Source: an uncultured Clostridia bacterium (GTDB lineage Bacteria > Bacillota > Clostridia > Oscillospirales > CAG-272). Taken from it: 7,236 bases of DNA. Below, piece after piece: positions 1 through 5,278 of this stretch. The stretch spans positions 1-7,236 of the forward strand of contig CAMOLD010000063.1 of assembly GCA_946618395.1 (NCBI GenBank), read 5' to 3'. Made by a program: the position numbers and the translations under genes. Within the stretch, counting starts at the first letter, position 1, and each line of letters opens with the position of its first letter. The notes beneath the pieces are model-generated. The model saw only the letters and a list, made by a program, of their open reading frames with translations, was not told where the DNA came from and ran no database searches.

Positions 1-213
1 GTCGAGGTTCTCAACGTTCTGCGTTCCCTCGCCGCCGATAACATGACCATGATCGTGGTCACACACGAGATGAAATTCGCCTCCGAGGTTGCCGACGAAG
101 TGCTGTTTATGGATAACGGCGTCGTCGATTTCTACGGCGATGCCAAAACCGCCTTCGGGCCGGATTGCCCCAGCGCCCGGCTCAAAGAATTTGTTGGTTC
201 AATTCAGAAATAA
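1..213 (+). CDS. Polar amino-acid ABC importer ATPase, C-terminal 70 residues (partial)
   Basis: The reading frame is open from base 1 and ends at TAA 211-213, so only the last 70 residues of the protein are present. They include the H-loop segment MIVVTHEMKFASEVADEV followed by LFMDNGVV. This is the typical C-terminal block of GlnQ/HisP-type ATPases, where the family reads roughly VVTHEM.FA.EVADRV.FMD.G. The tail, ending in RLKEFVGSIQK, matches the family's usual end, in which an F(L/V) motif follows a conserved basic stretch. In the family, the protein is the cytoplasmic ATP-hydrolysing subunit of an importer for glutamine, arginine, cystine or a similar solute. The Walker A, signature and Walker B motifs lie upstream of the window, and the partner permease and binding-protein genes are not visible. 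The substrate cannot be told from this piece. It looks like the last gene of its unit, since the next 285 bases hold only regulatory and repeat sequence. Confidence 0.85.
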   Translation, partial: VEVLNVLRSLAADNMTMIVVTHEMKFASEVADEVLFMDNGVVDFYGDAKTAFGPDCPSARLKEFVGSIQK

Positions 214-225
214 ATTTTGTGGATA

Positions 226-276
226 TGCAAGGGGAGGAGGGCTTTTCTTGAAAGAAAACGCCCTCCTCCCCTTGCA
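226..276. repeat. Long near-perfect palindrome (REP/MITE-like element or bidirectional terminator)
   Basis: Bases 226-242 (TGCAAGGGGAGGAGGGC) are the exact reverse complement of 260-276. The inner arms 243-249 (TTTTCTT) and 252-258 (AAGAAAA) also pair, leaving C259 as the only bulge and a minimal loop at 250-251. This gives a 24-bp stem. It begins 13 bases after the ATPase stop codon. There is no T run directly after it, so a classical intrinsic terminator is not supported, although so strong a hairpin could still stabilise the upstream mRNA 3' end. The shape, with purine/pyrimidine-biased GC-rich arms around an A/T-rich core, suggests a dispersed palindromic repeat. That identity is an inference because only one full copy is in view. 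Confidence 0.8.
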
Positions 277-278
277 AC

Positions 279-309
279 CCCTTCTCCCAAAAGAACTTTT
301 TGGAAAGGG
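279..309. repeat. Second, imperfect hairpin beside the long palindrome
   Basis: CCCTT at 279-283 pairs with AAGGG at 305-309, and CCAAAA at 287-292 pairs with TTTTGG at 298-303. Bulges are CTC (284-286) and A304, and the loop is GAACT (293-297). It lies two bases after the 24-bp palindrome and may be part of the same repeat unit, which would then run from 226 to about 317. No U tract follows, so it is not called a terminator. Confidence 0.5.
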
Positions 310-365
310 AAAAGGTTGGAAGACTGACGATTGGGATAAAAAAATCAGAAAAAATAAAAAACCTA

Positions 366-394
366 TTGACAAACCAATTGGGTGGTGTTATACT
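366..394 (+). promoter_or_regulatory. Sigma-A promoter of the ABC exporter-type operon
   Basis: TTGACA (366-371) is a perfect -35 box, followed by a 17-bp spacer and TATACT (389-394), one mismatch from the consensus -10. The A-rich run at about 338-360 just upstream could act as an UP element. Transcription should start near 400-402, inside the first operator palindrome (396-411), so a protein bound there would block initiation. The predicted leader before the ATPase start codon is about 98 bases. Confidence 0.88.
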
Positions 395-395
395 T

Positions 396-411
396 GTTAG
401 CAGAAGCTAAC
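396..411. promoter_or_regulatory. Operator copy 1, GTTAGC-N4-GCTAAC
   Basis: GTTAGCAGAAGCTAAC is an inverted repeat with perfect 6-bp arms and a 4-base centre. It starts one base after the -10 box and covers the predicted transcription start, a classical repressor position. The same arms and spacing recur at 463-478, so this is very likely the binding site of a dimeric regulator. The regulator family cannot be fixed from the site: TetR, MarR and DtxR-like proteins all use dyads of this general size. No regulator gene is in the window. Confidence 0.8.
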
Positions 412-428
412 TCACAAAAGAAAACGCA

Positions 429-452
429 AAAGAGCAGTTGCTCTTTCTTTTT
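429..452 (+). terminator. Leader hairpin with U-rich tail (possible attenuator)
   Basis: AAAGAGCA (429-436) pairs perfectly with TGCTCTTT (439-446), and CTTTTT (447-452) follows. The hairpin sits inside the ABC operon leader, between the two operator copies and upstream of the ribosome binding site, where a terminator would attenuate the operon. The stem has only three G-C pairs and a very tight loop, so any termination would be weak or partial. It could simply be a structural element of the leader. Confidence 0.4.
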
Positions 453-462
453 CGGGCCGAGA

Positions 463-478
463 GTTAGCATATGCTAAC
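463..478. promoter_or_regulatory. Operator copy 2, GTTAGC-ATAT-GCTAAC
   Basis: GTTAGCATATGCTAAC is a perfect 16-base palindrome with the same arms as the copy at 396-411; only the central four bases differ. Centre-to-centre distance is 67 bp, about 6.4 helical turns. It ends seven bases before the Shine-Dalgarno sequence AGGAGG (486-491). On DNA it may be a second repressor site, used for looping or as a roadblock. In RNA it could form a 6-bp hairpin with a 4-base loop just before the ribosome binding site. Confidence 0.8.
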
Positions 479-498
479 AAAAAGCAGGAGGCAATAAT

Positions 499-1200
499 AT
501 GTCGATTGTTCAATTTGAAAACGTTTCCAAAATTTACACAAGCGGCGACCATGAACTGCGCGCGCTGGATCACGTTGATTTTACCCTTGACGAGGGCAAG
601 TTCGTTGTAATTCTCGGTCCGTCGGGCGCCGGAAAGAGCACATTGCTCAACCTGCTGGGCGGACTGGATAGCCCCAGCGAGGGCAAAATTACCGTTTCGG
701 GCGCTGATATTTCCAAACTGACCGACAACGAGCTTGCCGATTATCGTGCCTCCACGGTTGGATTTGTCTTCCAATTTTATAATCTGATCCCAACGCTGAC
801 GGTTTACGAGAACGTCAAGCTGGTTTCCGAAATCTCCCAAAACGCGCTGGACGCCAAGGAGATGATTGCCAAAGTGGGGCTTTCCGACCACCTGAACAAC
901 TTTCCGTCGGAACTTTCGGGCGGCGAGCAGCAGCGCATTTCCATTGCCCGCGCGCTTTGCAAGAACCCGAAAATTCTGCTTTGCGACGAGCCGACCGGCG
1001 CGCTCGATTCCGAGACCGGCGTGATGGTGTTAAAACTGCTTTTGGATATGGCGCGCAACTACGGCAAGACCATCGTGATCGTTACGCACAACCAAAACAT
1101 TGCAAAAATGGCGGACGAGGTGATCCGCGTCAAGAACGGAAAGATTCGCTCGATCGAAGAGCAGGAAAATCCGCTTTCCGCTGACGAGGTGGAGTGGTGA
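499..1200 (+). CDS. MacB/LolD-type ABC transporter ATP-binding protein
   Basis: This is a complete 233-residue cytoplasmic ATPase, a usual length for the MacB/LolD/FtsE class. Visible motifs are Walker A GPSGAGKST (40-48), Q-loop Gln92 in the segment FQFYNLIPTLT, signature LSGGEQQR (139-146), Walker B ILLCDEP with catalytic Glu164 followed by the D-loop ALD (168-170), and switch His197 in VTHN. The FVFQFYNLIPTLT segment is characteristic of the class that powers FtsX-fold permeases. The protein should dimerise on ATP and drive the permease encoded directly downstream. The ATG at 499 is supported by AGGAGG (486-491) seven bases upstream. Its stop overlaps the permease start (TGATG), which indicates translational coupling. 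Transcription probably comes from the promoter at 366-394 under control of the two palindromic operators. The substrate is unknown; export or resistance is inferred from family context. Confidence 0.95.
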   Translation: MSIVQFENVSKIYTSGDHELRALDHVDFTLDEGKFVVILGPSGAGKSTLLNLLGGLDSPSEGKITVSGADISKLTDNELADYRASTVGFVFQFYNLIPTLTVYENVKLVSEISQNALDAKEMIAKVGLSDHLNNFPSELSGGEQQRISIARALCKNPKILLCDEPTGALDSETGVMVLKLLLDMARNYGKTIVIVTHNQNIAKMADEVIRVKNGKIRSIEEQENPLSADEVEW

Positions 1201-1202
1201 TG
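1191..1202 (+). promoter_or_regulatory. TGATG stop-start overlap with Shine-Dalgarno
   Basis: GGAG (1191-1194) lies five bases before ATG 1200-1202, whose A is also the last base of the ATPase stop TGA (1198-1200). This arrangement favours ribosome reinitiation and roughly matched output of the two subunits. It also decides the permease start in favour of the ATG over the GTG codons at 1194 and 1197. Confidence 0.65.
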
Positions 1203-3587
1203 CTCTTTCGCAAACTGCTCCGCACCGCGTGGAGCTACAAGGCGCAGTTTATCTCCATGATCATTATGATGACGCTGGGGATCGGCATTTTCCTCGGCTT
1301 CAACATGGAGTGGAAAACCATTGAATACGACGTCGGAAATTTCTTTGAACAGACGAACTACGCCGATTACCGGCTCTATTCCGAAACCGGTTTTACAAAA
1401 GATGACCTTGATAAAATCGCCTCGATTGACGGCGTCGATGCGGCAACGCGGTATCTCTCGGTCAATCTGGAAGTCAAGGGCGAGAGCAAAAAAGCCCTCG
1501 CGCTGGACGTTTCGGAGAATTACACCGTTTCCACCTTTACGCTGATGAGCGGCGCGGAATACGACGACCAAAGCGACGGCATCTGGCTTTCCGACAAGTT
1601 TGCAAGCAAAAACGGAATTGCCGTTGGAGATACCCTGACGCTCGAATTCCAGGGTATGGAGATCCCCGGCGAGGTCGTCGGGCTGATCAAGGCGGGCGAA
1701 CACATGATCTGCCTTGCCGACTCGAACCAGGTCATGCCGGATTTTAACACCTTCGGGTTCGCGTATATCTCCCCGACAAAACTGAACGCCATTCTGCGGC
1801 AAAAGGTTTTGAACAATCTCACCGACGGCTTGCAGAAAGCCGGTGTGCCTGTCGAAGCGGCAAAGGCGCAGGCGGAGGAAATGTTGACCGATGAAATGCT
1901 CGCGTCGGCGACCGACAAGGTTTTTGCGCAAATCAATTTGCGCTCGGGGCTGGAAAAAGCCGAGTTGGAGGATGCCGTAGGCATTGCCCTCGGCAGAACG
2001 CTGATGGTGGTTCCCAAGGAAGACCACGCCGTTTACAAAGAAGCAATGGGAGAGGCGACCGAGGGTAAGGCGATGGGATCGATTTTGCCGGTGCTCTTCC
2101 TTGCTATTGCCATTTTGACCATGGTGACCACAATGCACCGCATTGCCACCAAAGAGAAAACGCAAATCGGCGTTCTCAAAGCGCTGGGCTTCAAAAACCG
2201 CACCATCCTTTGGCATTATTCCTTTTACGGACTGTTCATCGGCGTCATCGGCTCTGCGCTTGGTGCGGTGCTCGGCTATTTCGTTTGCAAAGCGGTGATG
2301 AGCGAGAACGGTATGATGGGCACCTATTTCGATATGCCCGATTGGACGGCGGCAACCCCCGCATTCTGCTGGCCGGTCATTGCCGGAACGGTCCTGCTCC
2401 TCATGCTCATCAGTTTCCTCTCGGTCAAAGCGCAGCTGCGCGGCACGGCCGCAGACGCGCTCCGTCCCTACACCCCGAAAAAAATGAAAAAATCCCTGCT
2501 GGAAAAGCTCCCCTTCTTCGGGAAGATGAACTTTGCAACCAAATGGAACCTTCGCGATCTTGCGCGCCACAAAAGCCGCTTTGCTATGACACTGGTTGGC
2601 ATCATCGGCTGTATGGTCCTTCTGGTGGGCGGTCTCGGTATGCGCGACACCATGGCGGGCTTCCTCGACCTCTTGGACAACGGCGTTTCGCACTATACCA
2701 CCAAGGTCAACCTTGCGGAAGGAACCGACTATGAATCGGCAAAACAGTTGATCGCCAACCTGGACGCCGACTGGGAAAGCTACTCCGGCATCAGCATTGA
2801 CGGTTACACCGCAACGCTGGACATCGTTCACAACGAAAAAGGCAGATTTGACGTGATCGACAAAAACAACAAGCCGATCGCCCTTTCAAACGACGGTGTT
2901 TACCTCTGCCTGCGGCTTGCCGACCGGGCAAAGATCGGCGAGTATATCGAATTTTCACCCTACGGAAGCGATGACACCTACCGCGTGAAAGTGGTTGGCT
3001 ACAATCGATCCATTATGACCGAAAGCATTACCATGACGTCGGAATTTGCCGATGAACTGGGGCTCAAATACAGTATTTCGGCGCTTTATACCAACCAAGA
3101 TTCGGGCAAGATCCCTTCGTCGGAACTGATCTCCGGCAAGCAGGATAAGCGCCAACTGATGGACAGTTTCGGCAGTTTCGTGCAGATCATGGACGGCATG
3201 GTGATCATTCTGATCATTGCCGCCGTGATCCTCGGGATCGTGGTGCTTTACAACCTCGGCGTGATGAGTTACGTGGAACGCTCCCGCGAACTTGCAACGC
3301 TGAAAGTGCTGGGCTTCCGGTCAAAGAAGATCGGGCAGCTCTTGATCTTGCAAAACCTCTGGCTGACCGTCATCGGTGTTTTGCTCGGGCTCCCGGCAGG
3401 GTTGGGAACATTGCAATGGATGCTCTCGGCGCTTGCTTCGGAATACGAGATGAAACTGATGCTCGGTCCCTTGACCTATCTCGTTTCCATTCTGCTGACC
3501 TTCGGTGTTTCGCTCCTCGTGGGCTGGATGGTGGCGCGGAAGAACAAGAAAATCGACATGGTCGAGGCGCTCAAAAACGCGGAATAA
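1200..3587 (+). CDS. FtsX-type ABC transporter permease with two 4-TM units
   Basis: This large membrane protein has 795 residues from ATG 1200. Hydrophobic segments lie near residues 15-36, 294-314, 341-363, 389-409, 461-481, 664-690, 715-738 and 758-780. Each half has the layout TM, large extracellular domain (about 255 and 180 residues), then three TMs. After the second TM of each half comes the FtsX coupling motif, IGVLKALGFKNRTI and LATLKVLGFRSKKI, so the protein is an internal duplication. One chain could therefore supply both halves needed by an ATPase dimer. FtsX/MacB-fold permeases work by transmembrane conformational change and commonly export peptides or lipophilic compounds or confer resistance; the substrate here is unknown. 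In-frame GTG codons at 1194 and 1197 are alternative starts. ATG 1200 is preferred because GGAG at 1191-1194 is then five bases upstream and the start overlaps the ATPase stop by one base. No clear terminator follows. Confidence 0.93.
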   Translation: MLFRKLLRTAWSYKAQFISMIIMMTLGIGIFLGFNMEWKTIEYDVGNFFEQTNYADYRLYSETGFTKDDLDKIASIDGVDAATRYLSVNLEVKGESKKALALDVSENYTVSTFTLMSGAEYDDQSDGIWLSDKFASKNGIAVGDTLTLEFQGMEIPGEVVGLIKAGEHMICLADSNQVMPDFNTFGFAYISPTKLNAILRQKVLNNLTDGLQKAGVPVEAAKAQAEEMLTDEMLASATDKVFAQINLRSGLEKAELEDAVGIALGRTLMVVPKEDHAVYKEAMGEATEGKAMGSILPVLFLAIAILTMVTTMHRIATKEKTQIGVLKALGFKNRTILWHYSFYGLFIGVIGSALGAVLGYFVCKAVMSENGMMGTYFDMPDWTAATPAFCWPVIAGTVLLLMLISFLSVKAQLRGTAADALRPYTPKKMKKSLLEKLPFFGKMNFATKWNLRDLARHKSRFAMTLVGIIGCMVLLVGGLGMRDTMAGFLDLLDNGVSHYTTKVNLAEGTDYESAKQLIANLDADWESYSGISIDGYTATLDIVHNEKGRFDVIDKNNKPIALSNDGVYLCLRLADRAKIGEYIEFSPYGSDDTYRVKVVGYNRSIMTESITMTSEFADELGLKYSISALYTNQDSGKIPSSELISGKQDKRQLMDSFGSFVQIMDGMVIILIIAAVILGIVVLYNLGVMSYVERSRELATLKVLGFRSKKIGQLLILQNLWLTVIGVLLGLPAGLGTLQWMLSALASEYEMKLMLGPLTYLVSILLTFGVSLLVGWMVARKNKKIDMVEALKNAE

Positions 3588-3617
3588 AAGCAATGAAGAA
3601 TGCGCGCTCCTTTTTCC

Positions 3618-3646
3618 TTGACAAATCCGCCGGTTTATGGTAAAAT
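3618..3646 (+). promoter_or_regulatory. Sigma-A promoter of the tocopherol-cyclase-like gene
   Basis: TTGACA (3618-3623), a 17-bp spacer and TAAAAT (3641-3646) form a strong promoter, with the -10 one base from consensus. It lies in the 92-base gap after the permease. Transcription should start near 3653, giving a leader of about 27 bases that carries the Shine-Dalgarno AAGGGAG (3665-3671) eight bases before ATG 3680. The 13 bases TTTTTCCTTGACA around the -35 box (3611-3623) recur exactly at 5199-5211. Confidence 0.85.
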
Positions 3647-3679
3647 GGGGGAAATTGCAAGGGGAAGGGAGCGGCTTTT

Positions 3680-4540
3680 ATGAACGAGTATTTCGGTGGC
3701 TGGTATTTCAAAAGCCAAAGCAAAACGCAAACGCTGGCGGTCATTGTTGCCGGGCATATTCATAAAGGCAAGCCCTCTGCCTCCATTCAAATCATCAACG
3801 ACGAGGGCGCCTGGAACATTCCGTTCTCCGCCGCCGACTACCGTGTGGAGCCGGACGGTTTTACCACTTCGGTCGGCGAAAACAAGTTCGGCAAAAAAGG
3901 GTTCAAGCTCTCCATTCAAACGCCGGATTTTTGTGCGGAAGGGGAGCTGACCTTTGGGAAACTCACCCCTGTTGCCTATGACATCATGGGGCCGTTCCGA
4001 TTCGTGCCGTTCATGGAGTGCCGCCATGCCGTTAAAAGCTTATGGCATACGGTTACCGGCTCGGTGACCGTCAACGGCGTGGAATACAACTTTGACGGCG
4101 ATAACGGCTACATTGAGGGCGACCGCGGGCGGTCATTCCCCAGCGAGTATCTTTGGACGCATTGCAATTTTGGGACGGCGGGGCATGATTCCCTTATGCT
4201 TTCGGTTGCCGATATTCCGTTTGGCGCGTTTCATTTTACCGGGCTTCTCTGCGCCATTTGGCACGGGGGAAAAGAATACCGTCTGGCAACCTATCTCGGC
4301 GCGCGTGCAACCTACATCGGCAACAATACCGCGGTTGTCCGGCAGGGCGACGAAGAGCTGATTGTCAAATTGATCGAGAAGAAGGCACATCCGCTTTATG
4401 CCCCGGCAAACGGCGCCATGACGCGCACCATTCGGGAAAGCGCCTCCTGCCGGGCGTTCTACCGCTTCCGCAAGGGCGGCAAAACGCTCTTCTCCTTTAT
4501 TTCCGACCGCGCCTCGCTTGAATACGAATACAACAAATAA
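3680..4540 (+). CDS. Tocopherol-cyclase-like family protein
   Basis: The complete 286-residue product resembles the tocopherol cyclase family (plant VTE1 and its bacterial relatives). Motifs seen are GWYFK (7-11), DIMGPFRF (101-108) followed by MECRH (112-116), EGDRGRSFPSEYLW (146-159) then CN (162-163), IPFGAFHFTG (179-188), and EYRLATY (199-205). In plants the enzyme closes the chromanol ring of vitamin E precursors. The bacterial homologues, about 280-320 residues and lacking a plastid signal, mostly have no established role. There is no signal peptide or membrane segment, so it is predicted to be cytoplasmic. As I recall the family, the central motif is nearer to YIE.DWGRSFP; here it reads YIEGDRGRSFP, with Arg in place of Trp. 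The gene has its own promoter and terminator, so it is probably monocistronic, though read-through from the ABC operon is possible. Family call is fairly firm; real substrate is unknown. Confidence 0.85.
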   Translation: MNEYFGGWYFKSQSKTQTLAVIVAGHIHKGKPSASIQIINDEGAWNIPFSAADYRVEPDGFTTSVGENKFGKKGFKLSIQTPDFCAEGELTFGKLTPVAYDIMGPFRFVPFMECRHAVKSLWHTVTGSVTVNGVEYNFDGDNGYIEGDRGRSFPSEYLWTHCNFGTAGHDSLMLSVADIPFGAFHFTGLLCAIWHGGKEYRLATYLGARATYIGNNTAVVRQGDEELIVKLIEKKAHPLYAPANGAMTRTIRESASCRAFYRFRKGGKTLFSFISDRASLEYEYNK

Positions 4541-4582
4541 AAAAACGCCCCGGTTGAAACAAACGCAACCGGGGCGTTTTTT
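4541..4582 (+). terminator. Strong intrinsic terminator after the tocopherol-cyclase-like gene
   Basis: CGCCCCGGTTG (4546-4556) pairs perfectly with CAACCGGGGCG (4566-4576) around a 9-base loop, followed by six T residues (4577-4582). The run of A residues at 4541-4545 before the stem can extend it and gives a matching U tail on the opposite strand, so it may work in both directions. It starts directly after the stop codon and separates this gene from the TspO gene. Confidence 0.95.
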
Positions 4583-4608
4583 CGGAATAAAACCAAGCGC
4601 GCCTGCCA

Positions 4609-4614
4609 TATAAT
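4609..4614 (+). promoter_or_regulatory. Probable -10 box of the TspO gene
   Basis: TATAAT is a perfect -10 hexamer 39 bases before the TspO start codon. No good -35 box lies 16-18 bases upstream (the 17-bp position reads AATAAA), and there is no TGn extension. This promoter is probably weaker than the others here or depends on an activator. The strong terminator just upstream makes an independent promoter necessary. Confidence 0.5.
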
Positions 4615-4652
4615 AGGGTGACCGAAACGCAGTTTGCGAAAGGAGCTCTGTT

Positions 4653-5141
4653 ATGAAGCAAGAAACCAAATCGGCAATCAAAACCTATGCGATATCTATT
4701 GCCGTTCCGCTGGCGGTCGGCATTTTGTCGGCGCTGCTGACCATGAAAAATATGGACCTTTACACACGCGTCAAAACGCCGCCGCTCTCGCCGCCGTCCA
4801 TTCTGTTTCCCATCGTCTGGACGATCCTCTATCTCCTCATGGGCGTCAGCGCGGGGTTAGTTTGGAGAAATCGGCAAACCGATCCCAAAAATTCTGATTC
4901 CGGCATTTCGTTCTATGCCGTCAGCCTGCTGTTCAATTTTGTTTGGAGCATTCTGTTCTTCAATTTTGAACTCTACCTGTTCTCGTTTTTCTGGTTGCTC
5001 ATCCTGTTCGGGCTCATCATTGGCACCATTCTTTGCTACCGCAAGGTCAACCGCGCCGCCGCGTATTTGCAAATCCCCTATGCGCTTTGGGTGGCGTTTG
5101 CGGGGTATTTGAACATCGGTATTTGGTTTTTGAACCGCTGA
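4653..5141 (+). CDS. tspO: TspO/MBR family (tryptophan-rich sensory) membrane protein
   Basis: This complete 162-residue integral membrane protein has the usual TspO length and five predicted helices near residues 10-30, 48-70, 86-105, 108-127 and 134-159. Family motifs are KTPPLSPPS (41-49), FPIVWTILYLLMG (52-64), NFVWSILFF (95-103), and PYALWVAFAGYLN (142-154). TspO proteins bind porphyrins and sometimes steroids or other lipids and act in stress or tetrapyrrole-related signalling or turnover; the role in Gram-positive anaerobes is unsettled. ATG 4653 is supported by AAAGGAG (4639-4645) seven bases upstream. The gene is flanked by terminators on both sides, so it is transcribed alone, probably from the -10 box at 4609-4614. 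No porphyrin or haem genes are in view. The residue after the DLYTRVKTPPLSPP block is Ser and the segment is less Trp-rich than in some homologues, but nothing appears broken. Confidence 0.94.
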   Translation: MKQETKSAIKTYAISIAVPLAVGILSALLTMKNMDLYTRVKTPPLSPPSILFPIVWTILYLLMGVSAGLVWRNRQTDPKNSDSGISFYAVSLLFNFVWSILFFNFELYLFSFFWLLILFGLIIGTILCYRKVNRAAAYLQIPYALWVAFAGYLNIGIWFLNR

Positions 5142-5145
5142 GTGG

Positions 5146-5181
5146 AAAAAGACTTCCGACCTTTTTTCGGAAGTCTTTTTT
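5146..5181 (+). terminator. Intrinsic terminator after the TspO gene
   Basis: GACTTCCGA (5151-5159) pairs perfectly with TCGGAAGTC (5167-5175) around a 7-base loop. Flanking A (5146-5150) and T (5176-5181) runs extend the stem and provide the U tail. It begins four bases after the stop codon and may also act on the opposite strand. Confidence 0.93.
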
Positions 5182-5205
5182 CTTTGACAATATTTTCTTT
5201 TTTCC

Positions 5206-5234
5206 TTGACAGCCTTTTCCCAAGATGATATAAT
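5206..5234 (+). promoter_or_regulatory. Perfect consensus sigma-A promoter of the GH30-SGNH operon
   Basis: TTGACA (5206-5211) and TATAAT (5229-5234) are both exact consensus hexamers at the optimal 17-bp spacing. Transcription should start near 5241, giving a leader of about 38 bases with Shine-Dalgarno AAAGGAG (5266-5272) six bases before ATG 5279. A second TTGACA at 5184-5189 has no -10 partner. No operator-like dyad or catabolite-repression site is obvious, so the unit may be expressed strongly and constitutively. Confidence 0.93.
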
Positions 5235-5278
5235 AGAGGTGTCCGTAAGACCGATTTTTACCCGCAAAGGAGAAGATC

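Noticed and set aside
89..400. 103-codon + strand frame starting inside the first ATPase gene
   Set aside because: It runs through the importer ATPase frame, the palindromic repeat and the next promoter, and has no ribosome binding site or recognisable product.
471..497. Eight-codon upstream ORF (ATG 471 to TAA 495-497) containing tandem AGG AGG codons and ending one base before the ATPase start
   Set aside because: The AGG AGG is the Shine-Dalgarno of the next gene and the ATG comes from the operator palindrome; no ribosome binding site precedes it, so chance is the simpler explanation.
1059..2831. 590-codon open frame on the minus strand opposite the ATPase and permease genes
   Set aside because: It crosses two well-supported + strand genes, is rich in Arg/His/Gln without any domain signature, and is a mirror of their codon usage.
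3588..3617. Possible terminator after the permease gene, before a run of five T residues
   Set aside because: No stem of useful length can be formed before the T run; only the short self-complementary GCGCGC is present.
3593..3643. Sixteen-codon ORF between the permease and the tocopherol-cyclase-like gene
   Set aside because: There is no Shine-Dalgarno, and it overlaps the -35 and -10 boxes of the promoter at 3618-3646.
3656..3670. Partial second copy of the palindromic element
   Set aside because: Only about ten bases (TGCAAGGGGA) match the arm and there is no inverted partner; the purine-rich run also serves as the Shine-Dalgarno region, so similarity may be chance.
5184..5189. Additional -35 box for a second promoter upstream of the GH30 gene
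   Set aside because: At 16-18 bp spacing there is no -10-like hexamer; the 17-bp position reads TGACAG.
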